Positions 1 to 7,622 of a stretch of 64,000 bases of DNA are shown piece by piece. The notes beneath the pieces are model-generated. The model was not told the origin of the DNA. It saw only the letters and a list, made by a program, of their open reading frames with translations, and made no database searches. The translations under genes were made by a program, and so were the position numbers. Source of the DNA: Wenzhouxiangellaceae bacterium (GTDB lineage: Bacteria > Pseudomonadota > Gammaproteobacteria > Xanthomonadales > Wenzhouxiangellaceae); the NCBI GenBank assembly GCA_028289455.1, contig JANQPN010000060.1, positions 1 through 64,000 of the forward strand, read 5' to 3'. Positions within the stretch are counted from its first letter, which is position 1, and each line of letters starts with the position of its first letter.

Positions 1-22
1 TGCCTACAATACGCCATTCAAT

Positions 23-99
23 GCGCCCGTAGCTCAGCTGGATAGAGTACTGCCCTCCGAAGGCAGGGGTCAGAGGTTCGAATCCTCTCGGGCGCGCCA
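23..99 (+). tRNA. tRNA-Arg (anticodon CCG)
   Basis: The 77-nt sequence folds as a full cloverleaf. The 7-bp acceptor stem GCGCCCG pairs with CGGGCGC, the anticodon stem CTGCC/GGCAG encloses the loop CTCCGAA with anticodon CCG (reads CGG, Arg), and the T-arm carries GGTTCGAATCC. The discriminator G is followed by an encoded CCA at 97-99. The 3' end faces the RiPP operon, which is transcribed towards it. tRNA 3' ends are common integration sites, but no second copy of this 3' end and no integrase is visible here. Confidence 0.97.
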
Positions 100-318
100 A
101 TTCTTTTAAGCTTTTGGCTTTTACTAACTTTTACCCTATTCAAATTTTAGAAGTAAAGTTTTTCTGCAGGTCTCAGCAGTGCAACCTATCTTGGCTGATA
201 TGAACTGAACAGTCGCCCTCTGAGAACGATGTACTGAGTATTACTCCGCTACCATCGGAACTGCACGTTCCCAAACTGTCACAGAATATCTTCTTGATGA
301 ATTCATGACTCCATCCTC

Positions 319-2106
319 TCAAACTATGGAGCCTCCGGTAACCTCAGGGCGGTTCATGCTCTGGTTTGTCAAAAGATGATAATACAGGCCATCCTGATCA
401 TGAATTAGGTTTTCATGTGTATCGTCTTGAACGATCGCGCCCTCATTGAGAACAACAAGCCGATCAGCATGAGCAATTGTCGAAAACTTGTGGGCGATGA
501 TGATTGTAGTGCGGCCTTCCATCAGATGTTTCAGTGCGTCCTGTACCTGTGTCTCGCTTTCGGAATCCAATGAGCTTGTTGCTTCATCCAGAATAAGAAT
601 CTTAGGGTTTCGCAACAAAGCGCGCGCAATGGCGATGCGTTGTTTTTGTCCACCCGATAATTGTTGTCCGCGATTGCCAACGAGCGTGTCATAGCCATCA
701 GGAAAACTACAGATAAATTTATGGGCATTCGCGTGTTCGGCTGTTTCAATGATCTGCTTATCCGTCACGTCGTCACCATCAAATGAAGCGTAACGAATAT
801 TGTCTCGAATTGACCCGGAAAATAACGTGGGTTCTTGTTCGACCACAGCGATATGTTTTCGAACATTCGCGATTTCTAATAAGCTTAAAGGATACCCATC
901 AAACTTCAATTGTCCCGCACTCGGCAGATAAAAACCTAAAATCAGGTTCACAACAGTCGTTTTTCCGGCACCTGATGGGCCAATAAGGGCAACTTTTTCG
1001 CCACTCTTAATGTTGAGATTAAACGACCTTAATGCCTTTTGGTTCGGCCTCGACGGATAAGAAAAATCAATGGAATCAAATTCTATATTTCCTTCTAGTT
1101 TTCTTTCTACAGTATTTTCTTGTGCCGTATTTTTGTTCGGTAAATGGTTTATTATTTCAAAAATTCGCCGGGTCCCACCCATAGATTGCATCCAATCATT
1201 CCATATTGAACTAAAGGTTGTTATTGAGTTACCGACCATGCTTGCATAGAGTATGAAACTCATCAAACCACCTATGGTGAGTTTTTGTTCTGATACCAAT
1301 ACGCCACCTGTCCATAAGGTAATCAGCAGCACAAAGCTAAGAACAAACCTCATCGCGCCTTGAAAACCCGCAAACAACCGTGCGTTCGCAAGCGAAAACA
1401 AAAGCGCCCGCTTAGTTGCTTTACGATATTTATATTCTTCGGTATTTTCTTTGGTAAAAGCGTGAACAAGGCGGATGTTTGAGAATGCTTCCTGTGCAAT
1501 CTGCCCGCATTTTGCTAGCTCTTCCTGCTGGTATTCCGTTTTTTTGCTTATTTGTTCGCCAATCCATTTGGTGATAAACAGCGTTGGCGGAACAATAACC
1601 AGCAATAATAGGCTTAACTCAGGTGAAAGTAGTAACAACAAAACAGAGCCGCCGATTATCGTGATCGAGACCCGTAAAAATATCGCGAGACCCATGGTGA
1701 GCACATCTTGCAATTTTTCGGTATCGGACGATAAGCGGTTGGTTAGTGCACCGACATTATTGGAATCAAAAAAAGCAACCTCCTGGCGAATAATAGCACC
1801 AAAAAGAGATTGTCGAAGTTTCGTAACGATGATAGATCCTGTGGAAATAAATATGTAATAACGCACCATAATCGCCACGGCATGAATCGCTATGGCCAGA
1901 ATCATAAGGATCGCCATGGCTGCAATCCAATCTGAGTCATTTAATACAACAGAATTGTCGATAAAATACCCAATCGCTTTTGGATAGCTCAATTCAAATG
2001 CTATCGCCACGAGCAACGCCAACAGTCCAATGACCATCCGGCCGGCGTAGGGTTTGAGGAGTACAAAACATTGGAGGAAAAAGCTTGTCTTATTCTGTGC
2101 AATCAT
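319..2106 (-). CDS. ABC exporter (fused permease-ATPase), probable RiPP export
   Basis: This 595-residue half-transporter has an N-terminal type IV exporter membrane domain (about residues 15-310, six helices) and a C-terminal ATPase. The ATPase shows Walker A GPSGAGKTT near 376-384, signature LSGGQKQR from 483, Walker B LILDEA from 504 and an H-loop (IIIAHK). It is MsbA/LmrA-like and has no N-terminal C39 peptidase domain, so it probably does not cleave a leader itself. Its start overlaps the stop of the thioredoxin-like gene by 4 bp, making it the last gene of the precursor/ATP-grasp operon. By context I infer that it exports the mature peptide across the inner membrane. A lipid or drug exporter role is the alternative. 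Confidence 0.93.
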   Translation of the reverse strand: MIAQNKTSFFLQCFVLLKPYAGRMVIGLLALLVAIAFELSYPKAIGYFIDNSVVLNDSDWIAAMAILMILAIAIHAVAIMVRYYIFISTGSIIVTKLRQSLFGAIIRQEVAFFDSNNVGALTNRLSSDTEKLQDVLTMGLAIFLRVSITIIGGSVLLLLLSPELSLLLLVIVPPTLFITKWIGEQISKKTEYQQEELAKCGQIAQEAFSNIRLVHAFTKENTEEYKYRKATKRALLFSLANARLFAGFQGAMRFVLSFVLLITLWTGGVLVSEQKLTIGGLMSFILYASMVGNSITTFSSIWNDWMQSMGGTRRIFEIINHLPNKNTAQENTVERKLEGNIEFDSIDFSYPSRPNQKALRSFNLNIKSGEKVALIGPSGAGKTTVVNLILGFYLPSAGQLKFDGYPLSLLEIANVRKHIAVVEQEPTLFSGSIRDNIRYASFDGDDVTDKQIIETAEHANAHKFICSFPDGYDTLVGNRGQQLSGGQKQRIAIARALLRNPKILILDEATSSLDSESETQVQDALKHLMEGRTTIIIAHKFSTIAHADRLVVLNEGAIVQDDTHENLIHDQDGLYYHLLTNQSMNRPEVTGGSIV

Positions 2107-2672
2107 TTGGAGCTTTCAATTTCTATTTCATCCATTTGATTCATAAAGCTCAACCAATTTGCATCTCCGATATTACCGCTGGCTTGAACCTCTCTGTGCA
2201 CGTCTAAAAAAATATAAGATGGTGCATTACTGCGCGGATTTAAATATTCGCTGGTTTTCTCGTCGATCAAAACAACATGACTTAACAGTTCAGAACCCTT
2301 CAGGAATCTCTTGAGGCGTTTGACAGACTCCACACTCAAAAACCACATCATGACCCCGGCTTTATTCGCCGTGGGTAAAATACGCTCCAGCTCCGGCAGT
2401 TTGCTTCGGCAAGTCGGGCACCGGGAGGATAAAAACAGGAATACAAATGCCTCGCTGTCAGTTTGATTCAATGAAACCTGGCGCCTGCTAACCAGAGACA
2501 CGCCGTTAAAGTCTTCAACAATTTCCCCGGCCGGCAGCATTAACGGAATGTCTTCGCTAAACTGGGTCGTGAGAGATAGTCTGCTAAGCCGAAAGGTTAA
2601 AAATAGATTCAGCGCAACGGCAAACGCCAAAACTGTAAGAAGAACCCAGATGATCATGCTTTCATCGATCAT
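2103..2672 (-). CDS. membrane-anchored thioredoxin-like protein (TlpA/MauD-like)
   Basis: The 189-residue protein has one N-terminal transmembrane anchor (about residues 7-26) followed by a thioredoxin-fold domain. The redox motif is SSRCPTC with C85 and C88, preceded by the hydrophobic strand AFVFLFL. The domain should face the periplasm, as in TlpA, ResA and MauD, which manage disulfides. It overlaps the MauE-like gene upstream by 11 bp and the ABC gene downstream by 4 bp. The pairing with a MauE-like protein mirrors the mauE-mauD pair of methylamine dehydrogenase maturation. Here the likely client is the Cys-containing RiPP product. The fold assignment is firm; the substrate is inference. 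Confidence 0.85.
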   Translation of the reverse strand: MIDESMIIWVLLTVLAFAVALNLFLTFRLSRLSLTTQFSEDIPLMLPAGEIVEDFNGVSLVSRRQVSLNQTDSEAFVFLFLSSRCPTCRSKLPELERILPTANKAGVMMWFLSVESVKRLKRFLKGSELLSHVVLIDEKTSEYLNPRSNAPSYIFLDVHREVQASGNIGDANWLSFMNQMDEIEIESSK

Positions 2673-3210
2673 CGGACATCACCATTCCGCCCTGGCGCTT
2701 TATCAAAAGAGAAACCACATCCAAATTCATCGAGATTTGAAAGAGGATTAACGCAAACGGTATCGACAGAGCGAATGTTAAAAAATGAAAATTGGAAAGT
2801 GGCTTCAGGATCAAGAAAAGAATGATCACAGTGAGAACGACAAGATTGCGTAGCAAATCATATTTCGAAAGCATTTTGCTTTCACTGCCAAAGCAATTAC
2901 AGTTAATCATCCTATTCTGTGAAAGTGCAATGGCGATAATTATCGTAAATACTAAAAACAGCATCCCGCTTCCGGCCATTGCAAAATAAGTAATCTGGCC
3001 GCCGACGATTATGCCTAATGCCAATAACCATTCTATAACGATTATCGTGTAGGCAAGCCATCGGCTTCCCCACTCCGGGACATAAAAAGAGAAAACAAGA
3101 TTTTCCCGAAATTGTTCAGCGCTTTTTGTTTTGCCGAATGCCGCAAGAGCAAGGATCAGGAATATGTAAAACCGGCCTATTTCTCCAATGACAGAAACCT
3201 CGTCCGTCAT
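2662..3210 (-). CDS. MauE-like membrane protein (DoxX/MauE family)
   Basis: This is a membrane protein of about 182 residues with four or more predicted helices and a CNCFG motif (C104 and C106 from the chosen start) in a short loop after the third helix, characteristic of MauE-family proteins. I chose ATG 3210 because it forms an ATGA overlap with the stop of the protease gene, which implies translational coupling. An in-frame start at 3231 would add seven residues (MDCEFCT). MauE works with MauD in disulfide formation of methylamine dehydrogenase. Here the neighbouring gene is a MauD/TlpA-like CPTC protein, so the two may form a membrane electron-transfer pair acting on the exported peptide. 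The role in this cluster is inferred. Confidence 0.8.
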   Translation of the reverse strand: MTDEVSVIGEIGRFYIFLILALAAFGKTKSAEQFRENLVFSFYVPEWGSRWLAYTIIVIEWLLALGIIVGGQITYFAMAGSGMLFLVFTIIIAIALSQNRMINCNCFGSESKMLSKYDLLRNLVVLTVIILFLILKPLSNFHFLTFALSIPFALILFQISMNLDVVSLLIKRQGGMVMSDDR

Positions 3211-4088
3211 GGTGCAGAACTCACAATCCAATCGGTAGAAATAGTGCCTGGTTGCCGCTGGCGTATGTGTGTGACGTCAGCGGTGGCGATCAATGTATCA
3301 TGCCAACTGTCCTCAGGAGATTTACGTAAACCGCTGCCGATCACGCTACTAATCCAACGCGCCAAATCCCATATTAATGTTTCAATTTCGGGATCGCAGC
3401 GAACTTTCAACCCGATTTCTTTTAACTCATCTCTAGTTAGATAGTAACTGTGAGAATGATATCCAAAAAGGAGCTGATCGATAATTTTTGAACGATTCTC
3501 AATGCTTTCTTCCGGCATCTGCAAAGCCAATAATTGCTCGCTTATCTCTTGCAGTTCCAGGGTTGATCTATAGAATGACGTCAAGGTCGTCGGAAAAATA
3601 CTGCCAGAAAGCATGGATAAGGATTGAACACATGCATCCCGCTCGTCCAGCCGAAACCAGTTGCGAGCCATTTCACCAAACAGCCGAATATCTTGCGCCG
3701 AAATTGCGCCGGGCGTGCCGTCATCCTGCGCGTGTGCTGAATTGAGCAGAGGATCAATTGGCGAAAATAACGCAAGCGGCCCGGCGATTACCTCATGTGC
3801 ACCGAGCGTCATTATGGTACCCGAAGATTCACAATGATGAGGTACTAACACACTCAAATGATCAGTAAATTCATGCAATAGATGCATTAACCGGCGAGCG
3901 GCATTTACAACACCACCACGACAGTACAGCACAAGGTCAAGGCGCTTTGAATATCCGATTTCGATTAATGCCTCAAAAACTGACGGCAACAAATCAATTT
4001 CGATATTAGAACAGGCGAATACCAAAACCCGACTTTGCCGGTTTTTCTCAATCGCTTTGATCTGTAGCATCTCAGGAAGCGAGTTCAT
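3207..4088 (-). CDS. SDH/ClpP-like serine protease, candidate leader peptidase
   Basis: The 293-residue protein resembles the serine dehydrogenase proteinase family (SDH_sah, ClpP/SppA crotonase-like fold). The segment LVLYCRGGVVNAARRL (from residue 53) matches the strand and Gly-Gly region. CESSGTIMTLGAHEV (86-100) matches the nucleophile elbow, with S88 the likely catalytic Ser, followed by SPIDP. No signal peptide or membrane segment is evident, so a cytoplasmic location is expected. It overlaps the ATP-grasp gene upstream (4 bp) and the MauE-like gene downstream (4 bp). In this operon it is the only protease and the exporter lacks a peptidase domain, so removal of the precursor leader is the natural hypothesis, not shown by sequence. 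Confidence 0.75.
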   Translation of the reverse strand: MNSLPEMLQIKAIEKNRQSRVLVFACSNIEIDLLPSVFEALIEIGYSKRLDLVLYCRGGVVNAARRLMHLLHEFTDHLSVLVPHHCESSGTIMTLGAHEVIAGPLALFSPIDPLLNSAHAQDDGTPGAISAQDIRLFGEMARNWFRLDERDACVQSLSMLSGSIFPTTLTSFYRSTLELQEISEQLLALQMPEESIENRSKIIDQLLFGYHSHSYYLTRDELKEIGLKVRCDPEIETLIWDLARWISSVIGSGLRKSPEDSWHDTLIATADVTHIRQRQPGTISTDWIVSSAP

Positions 4089-5080
4089 TGCTCACTATTC
4101 GCAGCATTCATTAAACAATCTGTCATGGTTTCAATCATTTTCAATTCCGGAATGAGTTGCTCAACAAATAAAAACTGTCCCCCCGGGTTATTTTCCAGGA
4201 AGACATAATCTCCACTTGGTGTAACAATTAGATCAATAGCGCCAAAGTTTAGATTGTAGCTACGAACAAATTCACGGCAGAACTGTTCTACGTTTTCTGG
4301 AAGCTGTGTTGCTTCGTAACGGATGTCAGCGGTGAAGTCTCTAAAGTCAATTCGTGTGCGCTGATCTTCTTGAGAATGAATTTTTGCCGCAAATAAAGTT
4401 TCACCGATAACAGTAATTCGTAATTCGTAGGCTTTGGGAACATATTCCTGAAAACAACAAGGAACTTCCTTTACCATGTCTATATGCGTCAGATGCTCTT
4501 CTGTAATCAGCGTTGTCGATATATTTGTTGCGACATTATTTTCATCGGTAGACAAATGTGAAGAAGACATCGCCTTGTAAATAATATTGCCTTCAATATT
4601 GTTGTTGAAATCACGGACCGAGCGAGGCTGGTTTGTAACGATAGAAGCTGGAATTAAAAAACCCATTTTATTGGCGCGAAACAACTGCTCGCATTTCCAC
4701 TGTGAGCTTCGCAGTGCCACGGGGTGGCTCATCCAGTAACAGTCCAGGGAAAGCAAAAAACTGTGTAATAAATGCTCAGTCTCATTAACTGCAAATTTCT
4801 TTTCAGCCTCTTCTAAATCATCACTTGAAAAGGCAAAATCGCTGGACTTGCGCAGCCATACGGCGCCAATCTCTTCAGCGGTTATTGTATCCTTGGACGG
4901 AATGTAGGTAAGCGATCTTTTCCACCGATTCTGAGTAAATTCGCACAGAATAGAATAATCACGTGGAAATTCATCCAGATTAATTCGGAATGGATGTTCT
5001 CCCCTTTCCAGCAATTTTGCAGCGACCATATCTGCGTGCAGATCACCGCTTGCAGTAAGAATTAAAACCCGTTTATTCAC
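4085..5080 (-). CDS. ATP-grasp peptide ligase (MvdC/MvdD-like, graspetide-type)
   Basis: This 331-residue ATP-grasp enzyme has an N-terminal pre-ATP-grasp region (LILTASGDLHAD near residue 6, AVWLRKSSDF near 92), a central domain with YELRITVIG and AAKIHSQ, and a C-terminal metal/ATP site reading DYVFLENNPGGQ. This pattern is typical of MvdC/MvdD-type maturases, which form omega-ester or omega-amide links between Ser/Thr/Lys and Asp/Glu side chains of a precursor. The start is GTG at 5080; an in-frame stop lies just upstream and no strong ribosome site is seen, so the exact start is uncertain. It is the first enzyme gene after the precursor, 215 bp downstream of it, and couples to the protease by a 4-bp overlap. 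Confidence 0.88.
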   Translation of the reverse strand: MNKRVLILTASGDLHADMVAAKLLERGEHPFRINLDEFPRDYSILCEFTQNRWKRSLTYIPSKDTITAEEIGAVWLRKSSDFAFSSDDLEEAEKKFAVNETEHLLHSFLLSLDCYWMSHPVALRSSQWKCEQLFRANKMGFLIPASIVTNQPRSVRDFNNNIEGNIIYKAMSSSHLSTDENNVATNISTTLITEEHLTHIDMVKEVPCCFQEYVPKAYELRITVIGETLFAAKIHSQEDQRTRIDFRDFTADIRYEATQLPENVEQFCREFVRSYNLNFGAIDLIVTPSGDYVFLENNPGGQFLFVEQLIPELKMIETMTDCLMNAANSEQ

Positions 5081-5190
5081 CAGATTGGTCGTCTATCACT
5101 TAATACCTGCCAGGACGACAATCATCAGCCGATTTGACTTATGAATAGCACTTCTTCCTAAGCATTTTAAGTAAGGTCGAAGTAAGTATC

Positions 5191-5285
5191 AAAAGCTGCC
5201 GCACGTGGCGAAATAAACTAATCCCACCACCCTATAGGCGGCAACTTTTGCGGTACAAGTGTAGTATTTTTAGAGAGCAGTACCG
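5191..5285 (-). promoter_or_regulatory. structured spacer between precursor and ATP-grasp gene
   Basis: Two inverted repeats lie in the 215-bp gap. A 12-bp stem with one mismatch (5191-5202 against 5238-5249) encloses a 35-nt loop and on the minus strand is followed by TTTT. A 6-bp stem (5251-5256 against 5280-5285) sits just after the precursor stop. Such spacers often act as partial terminators or RNA processing sites that keep precursor mRNA in excess over enzyme mRNA. The repeats are seen directly; the function is inferred. Confidence 0.4.
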
Positions 5286-5295
5286 TGCTTGGTTA

Positions 5296-5475
5296 TTAGC
5301 AGAAAATAGTGCCGTCACCCCAAATAGGACAATGCCACATTCCTGTGCATCCGGCGATTGAGACACCGTCGCGCACCTGCCATTTTTCGTTTATATTTGT
5401 TTTTTGATTGACTTTTTCTTCTTTCTTTTGAATGTCAGCCAGTTTAAATGCAAACGTTTTTTGCTCTGTTTTCAT
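5296..5475 (-). CDS. RiPP precursor peptide (59 aa), candidate graspetide
   Basis: This short gene encodes 59 residues and is preceded by a good ribosome site (AAAGGA, about 9 nt before ATG 5475). The N-terminal part (residues 1-35) is charged and Cys-free, starting with MKTEQKTFAFKLADI and continuing with a Lys/Glu/Gln-rich helix, as in RiPP leaders. The C-terminal part changes abruptly: from residue 42 it reads GCTGMWHCPIWGDGTIFC, with three Cys (one is the last residue), two Trp, Thr44, Thr56 and Asp54. Ser39 and Asp36 lie just upstream. Ser/Thr plus acidic residues suit side-chain cross-linking by the adjacent ATP-grasp enzyme; the Cys residues suit the operon's redox pair. It is the first gene of the operon. 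No similar sequence is recalled, so the class is inferred from composition and neighbours. Confidence 0.8.
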   Translation of the reverse strand: MKTEQKTFAFKLADIQKKEEKVNQKTNINEKWQVRDGVSIAGCTGMWHCPIWGDGTIFC

Positions 5476-5965
5476 TGCTATAAATCCTTTTATTTAAATG
5501 TTGAAAAACCCTCTTCAGCACATCCGATAGTCTCATACTTTTTAAATAAACTCAACCGTCTGAGGCCATATTAAATACTGTATTATCAAACCGAGTCATG
5601 TAAAGCTGCATCACTCAAACAAAATCGTCCGGTCACAGGACATCAATCGCTCTGCTTGACAATTATGTTGTGAATTTCCGCTCCAAGGAAATCACCAACC
5701 CAGCAGCTCAGGTGAAAAATAAAACTTTATCAACGGGTGCTTTAAGCTTCGTTTATTTATGATTTATATGATTCTGTGCCTGGGAATCTTCGGCCTGGAA
5801 TCTTGAAAGACCGATTGAAACCTGAAATCCTCAGTATGTGTTTTGCGCGTTATACAAAGCATTATCGGAGACGATCAACAAGGTTGTACTGGCTCAGATA
5901 CTGCTTAAGCCTGCGTTATCCAATCCTCTTTGAATAACTACCGTTTATGGGCTTGTAGAACTCGT
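5476..5965. other. 490-bp intergenic region upstream of the RiPP operon
   Basis: This AT-rich spacer must contain the promoter of the RiPP operon and the 3' end of the BTAD-hydrolase transcript. A weak minus-strand pair TTGAGT, 17 nt, GACTAT lies near 5526-5554. On the plus strand TTGACA occurs at 5656 without a convincing -10. Only spurious frames of 32 codons or fewer were found on the minus strand, so there is no second precursor gene that I can support. Confidence 0.5.
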
Positions 5966-7573
5966 TTATTCTGCGATTAAATCAGCCACGGCTTTGATCA
6001 AAGGACGAAGGTCTCCAGCCCAAAACCAATGGTCGTCTCCTTCAAGCCCGATAAATTTGGCATCGGGTATTTGGCCCGCCATGAATTTCCCTGCTGCAAT
6101 ATGCACTGCCCGATCACCCTTTCGGTGCAGCACCGTGGTCGGGACTGAAATCGCCGGTAAAAGCGATCGTACATCGGTATCACGCAACGCCTGGATTACA
6201 CGTTTGACGGCGCCCGGGCTGGATGCGCTTCGCAGCAGACTGGCCCACCAGTGCTCAACCTGCCTGTCGCCAACCAGGCTCGGTGCAAATGTCGGTAATT
6301 CAGCCGGGCCGCCCCAATCAGATATCAGCCGGTTAATCCAATGAGCGTACTGATCGCTGGTCAGTGCGTAGGGATACTCCTTGGTTGCACAGCCTTTCGC
6401 CATGGATCCCCAAAGCAGCAGGCCCTTAACGCGACCTGGGTGGTCATGTGCGAAGCGTATGCACCCTGGTCCGCCCTCTGATGCACCGAAAAGAATTGCC
6501 TGCCTGCTGTCCACTGCATTCAACACAGCCAGGATGTCCTTAGCTGTCGCTTCCTCTGATGGTGGTTCATCCGGACGATCAGACAAGCCAATACCCCTGC
6601 GATCAAATATGATCACCCGCCCAATACCGCTCAGTGCTTCGATACACTCCCGGCATCTTCTATCTTCCCATACCCGTTCAACATGCGATACGAAACCCGG
6701 CACCAGGAGGATATCGTGCTTCTTCTGACCAATGGTTTGATAGGCCAGGAAAACACCATCGACATCTGTGTAATGTGTTGCCGGAACTTCAACAGGCGCT
6801 GGAGCGGGCTTGTTGCTAAGCAGTTTCATCGTTCTCACACTTAGTGTTACGCCCAGTTCTTCGTCAAGAATCTTTGCACACGTTTCGAGTTGCCTTTCGG
6901 CGGCAGCGCGGTCACCGGATTTCAGACAGGCGTTGATAACGTGTCGATGGGCCGCTTCGTTGAGTGGATCCATCGCTAACAGGCGTTTTGCACAGACGAG
7001 TGCCGCCGCAGGGTTTTGAGCCAGAAAGCTCAGATTGATCTGCCGCTCCAAAGCCTGTTGCAGCTGGCTTCGATAAGCTTCGCGACGAAAGAACTGCCAT
7101 TCCTCGAAATCCAGATTGTCTGACAGGGTAAAGCCGGACAGAAAATCATCAGCATAGAGCTGTGCCGCCTGATCAAATTCACCGGCGTTGCAACAGGCGG
7201 TAAACCGCTGTGTATCAATTTGGATGTCCAGCCCGGGATTAAAACGCAGTGAGTAACGGTCTGCCTCGATCAGGTCGAGGCCAAGTTTTACTCTGACTTT
7301 GTGCAACAACCGTCGGAGTCGATTTCTTGAGGTTACTTCATCAGCATTCGGCCAAAGAAACGTCGCTGCCTTTTCACGTGACAGCGGCGCAGACGAATCC
7401 CCGATCAAGGCAAACAGCCCAAGCCCCGCCCGCAGGCCTAATTCGATTGGCTTTCCATCGATTTCAACGCTCGGAAAGCCCAGCAAAAATAGCTCAATAC
7501 GCGGCAATTCAATTGATCCTTTCAGGTTCTGCAGGCAGGGGACGTTGGAGGGATGGGCCCCGCCTAAACTCAA
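5966..7573 (-). CDS. BTAD (SARP/AfsR-like) regulator fused to alpha/beta hydrolase
   Basis: The 535-residue protein has three parts. A winged-helix OmpR/SARP-like DNA-binding domain spans about residues 27-110, a bacterial transcriptional activation domain (BTAD, TPR-like helices) 115-250, and an alpha/beta hydrolase 265-530. The hydrolase keeps an apparently intact triad: S365 in GASEGG, D487 in RKGDRAV and H515 in GDDHWFW. The assigned start is TTG at 7573 and no ATG precedes the DNA-binding domain, so the exact N-terminus is uncertain. It is divergent from two hydrolase genes and an MddA-like gene, with under 50 bp between them. I infer that it controls that operon, with the hydrolase domain sensing or turning over the inducer. 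Confidence 0.85.
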   Translation of the reverse strand: MSLGGAHPSNVPCLQNLKGSIELPRIELFLLGFPSVEIDGKPIELGLRAGLGLFALIGDSSAPLSREKAATFLWPNADEVTSRNRLRRLLHKVRVKLGLDLIEADRYSLRFNPGLDIQIDTQRFTACCNAGEFDQAAQLYADDFLSGFTLSDNLDFEEWQFFRREAYRSQLQQALERQINLSFLAQNPAAALVCAKRLLAMDPLNEAAHRHVINACLKSGDRAAAERQLETCAKILDEELGVTLSVRTMKLLSNKPAPAPVEVPATHYTDVDGVFLAYQTIGQKKHDILLVPGFVSHVERVWEDRRCRECIEALSGIGRVIIFDRRGIGLSDRPDEPPSEEATAKDILAVLNAVDSRQAILFGASEGGPGCIRFAHDHPGRVKGLLLWGSMAKGCATKEYPYALTSDQYAHWINRLISDWGGPAELPTFAPSLVGDRQVEHWWASLLRSASSPGAVKRVIQALRDTDVRSLLPAISVPTTVLHRKGDRAVHIAAGKFMAGQIPDAKFIGLEGDDHWFWAGDLRPLIKAVADLIAE

Positions 7574-7622
7574 TCCAGCGTTGGAAGACGCGAGTTATTT
7601 TCAAGAACGATAGGAGTTGAAT

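Noticed and set aside
23..99. tRNA-Arg as a proven attachment site of a genomic island
   Set aside because: No integrase gene and no second copy of the tRNA 3' end is present in the window.
241..306. 21-codon minus-strand frame just after the ABC exporter gene, considered as a second RiPP precursor
   Set aside because: It lacks the leader features of the 5296-5475 precursor, has no Cys and only a marginal ribosome site. Its position at the operon end makes chance likely.
5581..5900. Short minus-strand frames (19 and 32 codons) upstream of the precursor
   Set aside because: No ribosome sites and no leader/core pattern; composition looks random.
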